DNA of 64,000 bases from Gerris lacustris. Taxonomy: Eukaryota > Arthropoda > Insecta > Hemiptera > Gerridae. Numbering within the stretch: position 1 is the first letter of the stretch; each line of letters begins with the position of its first letter. The notes below the pieces were generated by a model. It ran no database searches, was not told where the DNA came from, and was given only the letters and a program-made list of their open reading frames with translations. The DNA lies in the NCBI GenBank assembly GCA_951217055.1, contig OX578276.1, positions 10,246,580-10,310,579 on the forward strand, read 5' to 3'. Positions 21,929-32,674 of the stretch are shown here, one piece after another. Made by a program: the position numbers and the translations under genes.

Positions 21929-22227
21929 AGGGAGCTAGCGTAGCCATGTGGGTTAAACCACGTCTGCTCGGCCATCACTGAATCTCGAGTGGAACGAGAC
22001 GGGGTTCGATTCCTCGCCGTGACACTCTGATTTATATGGCTCACTATTGATCACATCATACTCGCTTTGGCGGTACTATGTACAGAGGTATGATGTGTGA
22101 AGTGGCTGGAACTCTCTACCGCGGGGCGTAAAAAGGGCCAAAGTGATGGCCTAATTGCAAGGTTCGAACAAGTGGTTCGTCCTGCCCGTCCTAGTAGAAA
22201 GTACTAGACTACTACTACTACTATTAC
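21929..22227 (+). mobile_element. tRNA-type SINE with target duplication
   Basis: A tRNA-like head contains TAGCGTAGCCATGTGGG (A-box-like, about 21937) and GGTTCGATTCC (22003-22013), which matches the pol III B box exactly. The body is unique, and the 3' end is an ACT trinucleotide run (about 22208-22227). TAGGTATAAGCTC (21916-21928) and TAGGTACAAGCTC (22228-22240) flank it as a 13-bp target duplication with one mismatch. Together these are the marks of a LINE-mobilised SINE. It has no coding capacity. The A-to-B distance is longer than in a tRNA, so it is not a functional tRNA gene. Confidence 0.8.
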
Positions 22228-22379
22228 TAGGTACAAGCTCTGAGGCACAACTCTTGTTAACATTGTGTAAAATCTTGAACAGATTAATTTAAAACGCCAA
22301 AATAAATTCATTGATGTAGGTTAACAAACACAAAAGAAGAAAAAAAAACTGACTTATATCAAAAGAAAAGACTTGATGT

Positions 22380-23518
22380 TCATTGATGAAAACGCTTGAC
22401 ATGCCTCGTTAGTTTGGATTTTGAAGTTACACTGACGTCACAGTCAAGGCACTTATAAGGCTTCAATTTTAAATGAACAGAATCAATATGAATTCTTAAA
22501 ACTGATTTCCAAGACGCTGAGTATTCACAGTCAGCACAACGATAAGATTTGATGTTCATATGGACGGATTCCACGTGCCCTTTCAAACTGCTCTTTGTAC
22601 TCGTTCTGAAGTCACAATGAGGGCACTTAACAGGCTTGAATTTAACATGCATGGCTTCAATGTGCCTCGCCAGACTGCATTTCCGAGCGGCGGTAAAGTC
22701 ACAATGAGGACAAATCACAGATTTTATTTTCAAATGCACCGAATTGACGTGATTCTGCAGTGATCTTTTCAGGTTAGTAGAGTATTCACAATGAGGACAA
22801 GTAAAAGGTTTAAAATTCAAATGTTGGGAATCGATGTGGAGCTTCAGATTATATTTGAAGTTGAATCCTAAATTACAATGAGGACACTTGAAAGCTTTAT
22901 CTTCAGTATGATTACTTTTGACGTGTTGCTTGAGAGTATATTTTCTGAAAGCCACATAGTTACATTGGGTACAATTGAAAGGCCTTAATTTCATATGCAC
23001 GGACTCGGTATGCTGTTTGAGCCTTTCTTTTGAGCCGGCTTTGTAGTCACAGTGAGTACAATTGAAAGGCTTCAATTTCATATGTACAGTATCGATGTGT
23101 TGATTCAAAGCTGATTTTATGCTGGAACTATAGTCACATTGAGTGCACTTGAAAGGCTTTATTTTCATATGCACGGCCTCGACATGCAGCTTGAGCTTTG
23201 CCTTCACACAGGCTCTGAAGTCACATTGCGTACACTTTAAAGGCCTTATCTTCACGTGAACAGAGGCAACGTGCTTTTTTAGATTAGCATTTGCATAAGT
23301 AATAAATTCACATTGAGGACACTTGTAAGTTGTTGCTCTTATGTGCACACATTCAACGTGTTGTTTCATATGACTCTTTCTGCTGGTTATATAGTCACAA
23401 TGAGGGCACTTCAAACTCCTTGCTTTCAGGTCTGAGGAGTTACACTGCTTTGCCACATTTTCATTGCTGTTTTTATTTTCACATTGTGAACTCTGGAATT
23501 GTTGTCCACAGCCAATAT
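22380..23518 (-). CDS. Zinc-finger gene terminal exon, 12 C2H2 fingers
   Basis: A polypyrimidine tract and TATAG acceptor precede an exon that runs open for 379 codons to a TGA at 22380. After a polar leader (DIGCGQQFQSSQCENKN) come twelve regular fingers of form CxxC-x12-HxxxxH with short linkers of the HxxKxKPFKC type. Most have CPHCDY or CTQCDY knuckles. All twelve keep both cysteines and both histidines. The H-x4-H spacing and aromatic-poor linkers are typical of insect-specific zinc-finger expansions. The intact array suggests selection is still acting. Confidence 0.9.
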
Positions 23519-24452
23519 CTATAAAAAAAAAAAAAAGAGAAAGTTAATTAATCATTTTAGCAGATAAGGAACATGTGCACACAATGTGGAGGACTGGGCT
23601 TCAGTTTCATTGTAGTGGAGGAACTGATTTCTACAATTCAGGTGGCCTCTCTGATCACCTATAACCATGGTATTTCACCTTACACCCAGAGCTGGCAGAA
23701 ACATAATCAAAATTGAACAAATATGAATGGCCACAAAGAAAATAAAAATAAATTGGCCACGTATGAGCTTTCAGCAAACATAAAGGGTCCGTTGGCAATT
23801 TAACAAATAGGAAGAGTTAACCAGCATAATTGGCCCAATAATATCAAAATGGCGGCCATTTAAAACTTTTTTTTTTTTTCAGCTATAACTTTTGAATAAT
23901 TGATTATAATGACGTGAAACAAACACCTTCATATACATTTTTAATGTCCAAACGCAGTGATACTAGACCGAAGTGTCTAGCCCAATCCGTTCCTAAGGTA
24001 ATAATTTTAAAAGATTTTGGGGCATATATATTTCTTATTCACAAAACATGCAATGTATGAAAAATATGTTTTTTGACAAAATGAACTATGATTATTATTT
24101 AGATTTTATTATTGATTTATTTTTTTAAAAAAAAAGAAAAAAATAGATGGGGGGTGTGGGGGACATGAAAAAACACAATTTTCATGGACATATAGCGCAA
24201 CGATAAATTGGTACAAATACTTACGAAACCAACATATTGTACATATATTAGTTAGCAGTGCGTCCTTCCTCTTTCATTTAACTCCCCCATATGATGCATT
24301 TCAGTTAAACAATTGTCAACCCCTAGTTTTTGTAAGATATTGTTTGGGGCTTCCCTATAATTTTCACATAACATAAAAAAAAAAAGTCCCAGCCTGAAGA
24401 AGCCCATAGTAAGGGCGAAATATAGATTGTAATAAAAGAAAGAAATATATTT

Positions 24453-24489
<37 letters not shown>

Positions 24490-27400
24490 ATTTAAACAGA
24501 CATAAAATAAATGTTTTATTGCAAAACACCTATTCTGTTTGATAGATTAGGTCACTCACGAATCTTGAGCAAAAGTCTTTAGTGACAATCTTCTTTCATC
24601 TTTTTAAAATATAATAAAAACTAATTTTTCATGTTTAAGGCCTATATTATACTAGTCTTAGAATCACAATTTACTTTAGCAGCTCAGATTATGCCAACTT
24701 ATGTGAGGGTAAAATAAGTCACTAGGCCTGTTGAGGCACTCCGTGTCGCGCCATTCACATTTTAGTTTGCTAAGTTGGTTCTATCATCTAGGCGTCAAAA
24801 TCTCATTGGCTCCCCTCCTCATTTTTTTTTAATTTGTCCATGCTGTAAAAGTAAACTCAAATTGTAGGACAAGTATAGTCATGGCGCATATAAGGTAGTA
24901 TTTACCTTGGCTAGACTGTGGCTGTATTTCATCAGATGCTTCCGAGTCAGGTTCTGTTTTTACTAACATCTCCGTACTTTGGACATGAGACAAATCTTGT
25001 TTCAACTCTGGACCTGAAATATAACAACTCAAATATATTAACATGTCTTACCACAACTAAAGAGTGCTTATGTAAATTAGAAACATTCCATATTAATTAG
25101 ATCTGCTGTGCATAATATGTACATACACATCTATCATTGAGGTTTGTAACTTTAAATCATTCAGGCCATTCTCATTTAAATTAAGCCCTTGCCCATTTCA
25201 GACACAACCTAACATATCTTGGTGGGAGGATATTATATTGGGGGGGGGGGGATATTATATTGGGGATTTTTCAGTGGTATGTAACTATAAATATAGTACT
25301 TATATTTGACAGATGTATTCCCAAGGCCTCACTTCAGATCCCGTAAAAAACCATTCAAGTGAAAACTTACTAAACAGGTAGTAGAAAGAAAAAAATCTTT
25401 TGACATGAACATTTGTAATTTAGTTAATTCTGGAAAAAGCAAAAGCATATAAGTAGACGAATATGATAACCAATGAATTATTTTTTTTTTTTACAAGGCT
25501 TTGGAAATGGATAAAATATCAAAAGGATTTAATTTCCTACCTGTAGCAGTTTAAGAAAAATCTAAAATATTTTGTTTTTGCATGGTAAGGCTGATCTTTT
25601 TTTTATTCTCCTGTAAAGTTCAGTAAAATTACCCAAATGGTAACACCTACACAAGGAAAAATTAATGAAAGTAGGTGTTCCAGGTTTTATCCCACAGATC
25701 CTATCTATATATTCCCTCTTATGCTGGAACCATTAAATTTCTCCTTTATAAGCCAATAATAATATTCTACTGTTAAGCCCAATACTATGTTGTTAAACAT
25801 TTAAAAAAATATATTAGTAATAGAACAGCTAGATTAAATTATGTGGTACCATTAACTTTAAATCTATATTTCTCAAAAATGTGGAATTTCCACATTTACA
25901 GTTTTGGTTTCTGGCATAAGGAGGACGGATGGATTCCTAACAATAAGGGTATACATATCAAGTCCTACTAATTAATAGGACAGATATATTATTTAAATGA
26001 AAAACAAGTTAAAAATCCTGAAAAAAAAATTAATGCAAGTAGGTGTTCCAGGTTTTTCTCCGAGACATTGCTTTCTATCAATTATCAGGGTTGTAAACAA
26101 ATAGGAGCGGGTAAGAGGATTTTAGAAAATTCACTTATAATAATCAGTTGCTCTCCATCAGTCAGCGGTAAATTTATTTGTCAAAATGTCCTGTCTGTTA
26201 CCTCTCCGAAATTTTACTTTCTCTGGTTGTAACATATTGAAGAAAAAAAAAAAAAAAAATTGGTACGGGGTACCTCGGAACTTTTCCTCACTTCAGGGGC
26301 CACTAAAGTAGCCTCTCTTCTGGAGAGGCTACTTGGCTACTTTGGCTCTGGTTCCTCTTGCAGGAGGAAGCAGCATTGGACGTGGTCAGTACTTGGATGG
26401 ATGACCGTTCTGAACTAACTGATTTATTATCATTCTTCAAAAATAACCTAATTTTTAATAGCTATATTTTATTTAATTATTTGAAGTTTGGCGGCAATTT
26501 GACAGATATAAACAAACTTTGACGTCATCAAAATTATCGCATTAATAAAAATAATAATATTAGCTTATAACTTTTAAACTAATTAGTAGAACTTTATCGT
26601 TTTTATTTATATTTGTTCCTTAATTTTTTCCGGTTCCAAAGATATGCTATATGTCAAAAACCTATTTATACTTTCGGTATTATTAACCGTCTAAGGTTAA
26701 AAATTTAAAAATTGATAACTTCAAAATGGCGGCCAATATCAAAACGAAATTTAGTGGGCTTGTTTGTCATACAGAGAGGTACATTCGTGCCAAATTTCAA
26801 CTCGATCAGGAAAATAATCGATTTATTACGATTTTTTTAATTTTTTGCTGACTCAGCAAACTGGGTTCAAGATGGCAGAAAAAGTTGATTTTCCGGGCGG
26901 CACAACTACAGGTTAGGACTGATTTTTCTGCCAAGTTTCAACTCTCTAGGTTAAATACCTTGGGCGCTACGATGATAACACACATACACACATACATACG
27001 TCATGCTGAAAACCACTCAGAAGGTCTTAAAAACACCTAAAACGGATAATTCCGTGAAATTTTCGAAAAAAAATTTTTTGGTGAAAACAATACTTTTCCT
27101 ACTATTAGTAGTGAGGAAAAGTAAAAATGGAACAATAACTAATTTAAATGAGAATGGCCCATTCACACACAGCTATCAGTGTAATTCTGTGTGTTTGCAA
27201 CATTCCTTGTCAAGTGAATAAGCATTAAGTGAAAAAAGCATTATAGAGATATTCACCCACAAGTTTAAACTTATATAATAGGTCCTTTGTTATTCCTGTG
27301 AGTGCTTTAATTGTATTGATCTATTATCTCCTTCAAATTAAAATGATAACTAACGTCAGACATTAAGCCTTTGCTAGTTATGCAACTCTAAAGTTATGTT

Positions 27401-28846
27401 AAACAAGTGATATGTCTCTGTACCTTGGCTAGAAGTATCCCAGGCAGGTTCTGTTTTGTCTAACAACTCCTTACTTTGGACTCGACAAAGCTCTCGTTTC
27501 AACAGTGAATCTGTAATATGAAATGTTCAATATAATATTCAAAACTAAAAAAATATCATCCATCACAATCTTATCACGGCTCATGGGTGAATTAGAAATT
27601 TTGGAAACACAATTATCAAGTGAATAAGTATCAATCAACGATGTTTGTGTATGGGAGATATTCACACAGACATCTGAGTGAATCTGAAACTTTTTCTTAA
27701 TACAGAAGCCCTCTTATTAGGTCTTGGCTTAACCGTTGGCTCGGCTGGAGGTTACTCTTTATCACACACACACACATGTCTGGGACACTCATTTCACCAG
27801 TCCTTTTCACCTGGTATATAAAAGATAAAATCTCTGTTTATCACAGTTTTGTGACTGTATTTGTCTGCTGAAGTTAGTTAAATAGTCATTATATTGCTGT
27901 GGCGACTTCAAATTAATAAAAATATATATTTTAAAAGTATTTCGCTTGTTACAAGAAAAACCAAGGTGGCAAGTTAAGAGGGCTTCCACTGTAACACTAT
28001 GGATACTTCCTCTTGATAAGAGAGGTTTCAAACTTACAAAACCATGTTGAAAACTGTGCTTTACAATGAGGAGTGTCTAGTATTGCTGATGTTTCATTTT
28101 TTTTTATAAAATTAATTTGTTTCCTTTATTGTTCAGAGTTGAGTGAGGGATTACTGCCGAGGTTTAATGTATTGCAATAATTAATATCTGCAAAGAACAT
28201 TCATTAACCGAAGCGATTACCCAAGATTAATTGAAACAGCAGTTAAATGAACCTCGCATGGTCGAGGTTCTAAGGTAAATATATTTATTTGTGCAAAGTC
28301 AAAATAGTTACTAGCTAACTAAGTTCTGGAGTAGACACTTCTCCATCATAAGGATTACCACATGCTGCAGCAGTTCCCAATTTGTAAAAACATCTGTTCT
28401 TTGTTTGTTTTTTTCTTAAATTTCTGAGCAAACACTTCGAAGCAATAAATCATGTGTTTTAATAAAATATAAATTAAATCTGTCAATAAGGTTTTACATA
28501 TTATCTTTGAAGTGAAAAAGAGTGGTGAACCAAGAAGGGTGTAAAGGGGTACAGTTGTCCCCAGGTGGTAGCAACGTCCTGATACCAAATTTATTGAGGC
28601 TATTCTTCTCCCCCCCCCCCCCACAGTTTTTTGTTCAACGGATGAGGGATGGGAGGAAGTGCAAAAACCAACTTTGTCCTTGGGCGCTAAAGACCCTAGC
28701 CACGCCTCTGGTAAGAATTCATTAAAGAGAGAATTTATCTAACTAATTTATTATCTAACTTTATTTATCTAACTTAAAATAATTTAATATTATTGTATCC
28801 CTACATTATTTCAATTGTTTATCCAGCTCCATGGTTACAGGCTATG

Positions 28847-28877
<31 letters not shown>

Positions 28878-31800
28878 AAATAAATAAAGCTTATTATAAC
28901 TAGCCTCTGCTAGTTACATATTTAATGTAATATATTTACCTTGGCTCGACTGAGGCTGCACTTGATCAGATTTATTCCAGGCAGGTTCAGTTTTAACTAA
29001 CAACTCATCACTATGGACTTCAGCAACCTCTTGTTTCAATGTTGAACCTGTAATCAAAACAACAAATAAAATAAAGTACATTTTATAGTGGCTTAAAAAA
29101 CGCTTTTGCAACTTTGAAGCTCAGTATATCAAGTTAATAATAAGGTCATAATCAATTGAAAAAAAAAAAAAAAAAAAAAAAAAAAATAGCAACCCTGATT
29201 TGTTTCTTGGTCATAAAAGACAAAACACATCTACTTATTGAGATGATTGAGACAAATTTGTCTATTTGTGTAGAAATAGAAAAAGAGTATCAAATAGGAA
29301 AAGTACAGAAGAAACTATCATCCCAGTTATTCCTACTCAGCATGTTAAGGAGGCATCTGCCAGAAAAGGCTATGAAGCCGGCATATCATGCTCTCTTTGA
29401 GAGCCACATGACCTATGGAGTTCTGATGTGGGGACATGCAGAGTCCACAGAAATATTCAGGAAACAAGAAAGCCATCAGAATACTCGCAGGAGCAAAACA
29501 GATGGAACATTGTCGCCCTCTTTTTTTCCAAGTAAAACTTTTAACATTTAAGTTTGAAAGAAGTAAAGTTAATATAATATATAATATAATAATTCTCCCA
29601 CTGTTACAATGTTTTAACATTGTCTAGTTTGGTCAAACTTAGTACTAAAAAACATGATAAAACTTAACAACTAACAATTCAAATAACAATTAAAGTTAAA
29701 ATATAACATAACAATTTAGTTGATGAGTAAAATTAAAATTTATCATTAAGATATTCATCAAATAAATAGAAGGCTTTTTCATTAAATATTTTTTTAATAG
29801 TTTTGCTGAAGCATGGTTCGGTAAGTGTTGATATGTCATGAGGAAGTTTAATGAGGAAGAATATGGACAAAGTTAATAGTATAAATAAAGTAAAAGATAC
29901 ACATAATTTTAATACAATACGGAAAGATGATATAAAACTAACTCAACACAGACTGGACAGGTCTAAAGTCAGACATAGTGTGTTGGGAAACAAATTATAT
30001 AATAAATTACAGCAACAGGTAAAGTGTTTACCTTTAGACAAAAATGTGTTTACCTTTAGACAAAAATTTAACATTCATGTTAAGCCATTTCTTTTTTAAA
30101 AAAATCCTCTGAGAAAGGTCTTGTGTCGTCGTCTAATAGGTAAAAACCGTATACGTACTACGTCCAAACGACGTATTGCTACTCTTTATAATAATTATCA
30201 TACGTCCAATAAACGAAGTGCTACCAGAATCATACATATGATCAACACGGCTAATTAACGTAGCACTACCTAATTAAGCCAAAGAATATGGACAAATTAT
30301 TTTCAAGTGCTATTATTATCCAATTTATTTTATTTTTCCCCCGTTTTTTAAAATCTGTCATAATTGTTTTAGAAATATTAAAGTAATATAAGTATCAAAT
30401 ATTAAGCATCAATTTAGAAAATTTAAAAAGTTAAAATTAATCTCGGGCTATCTGCGGGTTACTTTCGACGAACCATCAAAATTTCATATGTACTTAAGTA
30501 CTTTTGATGGTAATTACATATGTATAATTGTATGTTTGTGCGCACGTGGAATAAAAACAAATGGGCGCATAAGGTTTAAACTTATAGGAGACCAAGAATG
30601 GGCTAATTATGACCTACCGTCCAAATTTAAATAAAATTGGTGAGGAGTTATTAAGATATTTTGGTTCGCGAAAATTGAGCTCAGATCAACAGACCGACCG
30701 ACAGAAAGACACGTAACCAAAAATGTTCCCTGATGTGTGAAACGGATTTCTGTCTTTGAATTTTGGAAATCGGAGACCTAATATTTTTGTTCTTCAGAAC
30801 GATCACATAGCTCCCGTTACCTTCGGAAAGCTCGGAAGCAAATTAATATGTATTGTTTCAATTCTTTATAATATATTCGACCTAGATTTTAATTTGATTT
30901 TTTTGTTTCTGAAATTACTATAAATTAATAAAGAAACATTAGTTCCACTTTGGTTGAAATGTTTCATAAAAAATTGTATCCTTCATTTTCAAATAAATTA
31001 CAGTTATACGTAATTTGGACGTGTAGAAATCTAAACGCTACCTTTAATGAGGAAAAAATAGCGCTACCTTTCTAGGGTTAAATAGAATAGATTGTACAGT
31101 TTTGTAAAAAAACTTAAACAAATACACAAATATTCTATTCTATTCTATTCTAGGGTTAAATAGATTTGATACAATTCATTAAGTTCTAAATATAATAACA
31201 ATTAAATTTATAGAATTTTTAGGCATAATAATTATACCTCAAGGTTAATGAAAATAGACAAAAGAAGGGTAAAAATGTCTAATTTTCCTAACCTTTAAAT
31301 AAACTCCATCTCCGAATAACCCATGTAGAATTGAATAGGTTATAATAAGCAAGAAAAGGTTCTAGGCAAAACTATAAAATATCAAAACAAGTTAGGTTTG
31401 TTCCAACCGAGCATTGTACCGTCCTCGGAATCGTCACTGGCATGCGCAGTAGATAAAAGCCGTTCCAAGCTGACTAGGGACAGTGTTTCGTACCGTACAT
31501 GAAACTGTTCCAACCCCGGCAGGGATCGTTTGTGAACCGTTCACTGTACGGTCCCAACGATCCTCTGACAATACCATGTACTGGTTTGTATGACATGCGC
31601 AGTTATGTCAATAATTACAAATATCAACAGATATTTGTAACTGGTTTCCTTAATGTTTTTAATACAGTGCGAATTATAGTCCTAAACTCGTTCCAACCTG
31701 ACATGGTTATATTACAGTACAATTTTAGCGCATGCGTATAAAACCTGTCCTAAACGATTCCCGAACGATCTGCGGGACGATACAAAGGACGGTACAAATA

Positions 31801-32474
31801 GCGGGGTTGGAACAAACCTATTATAATTAAGTTTGTCAATGCGGAAAACTCACTTTCCTTAATAGAGCACTTGCAGAGTACCTACTGTGTCTAAGGCTTG
31901 TGAAACACTCTTCCCCAAAACGTAGCATTAAGTAACTTTAGATTGACCTGTTGTTCAACGTGTGTACTATAGATATCGAACGAAAAAAACCATGGCATAA
32001 ATGCAATAGTAATTTATGAAAAAATCATTAATTTTAAGCATTATTATTCTTATTTAAACATAAATATACGTAAGTAGAGCTGCACTCATTCAAGTAACCA
32101 CGTCGCTTAACAACATATTTATAAAACTATATGTTGTTAATGATAGACGCGCAAATTAAAAATACTTGTTGCAGACAAATGTAAACATCTGCATTCAGAC
32201 AGTTTCGAAAACATTTTTGTAAGCAAACAAGTTTTCACTGTATAACCTGCTTTTATGTAACCTTCCTTACATCGTTATATCAAATTAAAAAAATATAATA
32301 TTATGTATTATAAATACATTAGATTCAGTTTGGCAGAGTAGAATGAAATAAGGAGATTTACCTGGTTTAGTAAACTTGATCAATAAAGAACAAATTATTA
32401 CCTGAGTTAGCAGAAGGAGAAGAAATGGGCAAGATGTCTTTCATCTCGTCGTAACATTTAAAATCTTCTTCCAT
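22380..32474 (-). CDS. C2H2 zinc-finger protein, 12 fingers, five coding exons
   Basis: A full gene model can be read on the minus strand: exons 32474-32402, 29047-28940, 27510-27424, 25013-24906 and 23518-22380, joined in phase 1 throughout (1515 nt, 504 residues). The protein starts MEEDFKCYDEMKDILPISS, continues through three related linker segments with an E-L-L-V-KTEP motif, and ends in twelve C2H2 fingers. A nuclear DNA-binding transcription regulator is the likely role, as for REST-like or Y-chromosomal-type zinc-finger proteins in insects. That role is inferred from the fingers. Exons 2-4 are paralogous and of symmetric phase, so skipping any would keep the frame. The start is the first ATG of exon 1. 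An ATCGAT cluster lies 200-550 bp upstream. It is the only intact multi-exon host gene seen. Confidence 0.85.
23519..24905. other. Intron 4 of the zinc-finger gene
   Basis: Contains an AAAATGGCGGCCATTT segment (about 23850) like the dispersed modules elsewhere. It also holds a CTGAAGA...GGGCGAAA arrangement (24394-24420) next to a poly-T run of about 28 (24457-24484). No coding sequence was seen. Confidence 0.5.
24906..25013 (-). CDS. Zinc-finger gene linker exon 4
   Basis: A 108-nt exon bounded by ATTTCAG|GT and CCAAG|GTAAAT. It encodes PELKQDLSHVQSTEMLVKTE followed by PDSEASDEIQPQSSQ. VKTEPDSE also fits a phospho-sumoyl-like pattern (KxE followed by an acidic or serine run). It has the same phase and length as exon 2. 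Confidence 0.8.
25014..26260. other. Intron 3 of the zinc-finger gene, left part
   Basis: AT-rich. A 13-base poly-G run (about 25238-25250) sits between two TATTATATTGGG copies. TTAATGAAAGTAGGTGTTCC near 25662 and TTAATGCAAGTAGGTGTTCC near 26030 are two copies of a longer diverged direct repeat about 370 bp apart. No gene. Confidence 0.45.
26262..27126 (+). mobile_element. Non-coding element with 5S-like segment and terminal hairpin
   Basis: Begins GGTACGGGGTACCTCGGAAC with CTTTTCCTCAC, and ends with a hairpin TACTTTTCCT (27091-27100) / AGGAAAAGTA (27114-27123), so the ends are also inverted to each other. Inside are a 5S-like stretch (26361-26416), AAAATGGCGGCCAATAT, GTGCCAAATTTCAACTCGAT, CAAGATGGCAGAAAAAG, and a CATA/CACA microsatellite before the hairpin. 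A partly deleted relative is at 42714-42852. It is part of the same dispersed family as the GACG-type modules and has no coding capacity. Confidence 0.6.
26361..26416 (+). repeat. 5S rRNA-derived segment (not a functional gene)
   Basis: AAGCAGCATTGGACGTGGTC followed by AGTACTTGGATGGATGACCG and TTCTGAAC corresponds to the 3' half of 5S rRNA, including the box C / internal control region region (family form GTTAGTACTTGGATGGGTGA). Only about 50 bases match and the 5' half is absent, so it is a derived fragment carried in a mobile element, as in 5S-derived SINEs. Confidence 0.65.
27424..27510 (-). CDS. Zinc-finger gene linker exon 3
   Basis: An 87-nt exon bounded by ATTACAG|AT and CCAAG|GTACAG. 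It encodes SLLKRELCRVQSKELLDKTE and PAWDTSSQ. Compared with exons 2 and 4 it lacks the seven-residue DQVQPQ-like stretch, and the residue before KTE is aspartate, not valine, which weakens the sumoylation consensus. Phase is the same as its paralogues. Confidence 0.75.
27511..28939. other. Intron 2 of the zinc-finger gene
   Basis: No gene. Two poly-C runs occur, about 28611-28622 and 28848-28865. A short run of CACACACACA lies at 27765-27775. The GCAGCAGT-rich segment near 28360 has no family features. Confidence 0.4.
28940..29047 (-). CDS. Zinc-finger gene linker exon 2
   Basis: A 108-nt exon bounded by TTACAG|GT and CCAAG|GTAAAT (minus strand). It encodes STLKQEVAEVHSDELLVKTE followed by a PAW...DQVQPQSSQ segment. 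VKTE fits the sumoylation consensus (hydrophobic-K-x-E). It is closely related to exons 3 and 4, so the three arose by tandem exon duplication. The symmetric phase allows inclusion or skipping without a frame change. Confidence 0.8.
29280..30100 (+). pseudogene. LINE reverse transcriptase C-terminal remnant in intron 1
   Basis: Three pieces give KLSSQLFLLSMLRRHLPEKA, then HALFESHMTYGVLMWG, then AIRILAGAKQMEHCRPLFFQ in a second frame. After about 250 bp of AT-rich DNA, RKDDIKLTQHRL and VLGNKLYNKLQQQVK follow (29851-30099). This is the order at the C-terminus of Jockey/CR1-type LINE ORF2 proteins (xxLWG, IFxLQKRAIRII, CRPLF, and the HxTRxK tail). It lies antisense to the zinc-finger gene inside intron 1. 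Frameshifts and a missing 5' part make it dead. Confidence 0.65.
30560..30850 (+). repeat. Dispersed module copy D (GACC/GACA repeat)
   Basis: Contains CAAATTTAAATAAAATTGG, TTGAGCTCAGATCAACAGAC, CGACCGACAGAAAGACACG and then ACCAAAAATGTTCCCTGATG, GAAACGGATTTCTGTCTT and AAGCTCGGAAGCAAATT. The reverse complement of the same run, with about 80 percent identity by eye, is at 37760-37920, so the two are copies of one family in opposite orientation. Non-coding. Confidence 0.7.
31086..31148 (+). mobile_element. 63-bp LINE 3' stub with 15-bp target duplication
   Basis: TCTAGGGTTAAATAG occurs at 31071-31085 and again at 31149-31163. Between them lies a 63-bp insert ending AAATACACAAATATTCTATT and a short (TTCTA)n run. 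The same ending (AAATACAAATATTTTTCTATT plus more TTCTA) follows the LINE ORF at 42140-42280. The insert is therefore an extremely 5'-truncated copy of that LINE family. Confidence 0.75.
31395..31818. mobile_element. 424-bp MITE with TA flanks
   Basis: Left end GGTTTGTTCCAACCGAGC with TTGTACCGTCCT, right end the inverted form AGGACGGTACAA...GGTTGGAACAAACC. TA flanks both ends (31393-31394 and 31819-31820), which fits a Tc1/mariner-type target site. The interior repeats GTTCCAA and GTACGGT several times and includes two CATGCGC motifs. No coding potential. It lies in intron 1 of the zinc-finger gene. Confidence 0.75.
32402..32474 (-). CDS. Zinc-finger gene exon 1 (start codon)
   Basis: The minus strand gives ATG then EEDFKCYDEMKDILPISS and a serine-rich end, followed by the donor G|GTAATA. 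It holds 73 coding nucleotides and ends in phase 1, which fits every downstream exon. An acidic start followed by a serine/proline patch is common in insect zinc-finger proteins. No upstream in-frame exon was identified. Confidence 0.75.
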
Positions 32475-32674
32475 TGAGAACTATTTACTATTTGTAAGCA
32501 GCCATAAACATAATGCACAAAAATAAAAATACAAGGCTTCCTAACCACGAGCAATAAACTGAATAAACAATCAACCTCTGCAACAACAACAACACACGAC
32601 AGAAAACAAGTTATCTTTCTCAATCGGACAGCAACTATAAATGATATGGTGAAGTGAACAGGTGAATAGAGTTG

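Noticed and set aside
21931..22020. tRNA gene
   Set aside because: The B box is perfect, but A-to-B spacing is too long, the acceptor ends do not pair and the unit has a SINE tail and target duplication.
22560..22763. Plus-strand ORF in the zinc-finger exon
   Set aside because: Antisense shadow of the C2H2 coding sequence.
24252..24488. Lysine-run ORF
   Set aside because: The start is a homopolymer (poly-T on the plus strand); no protein features follow.
26361..26416. Functional 5S rRNA gene
   Set aside because: Only the 3' half-like region is present; the 5' half and terminator are missing.
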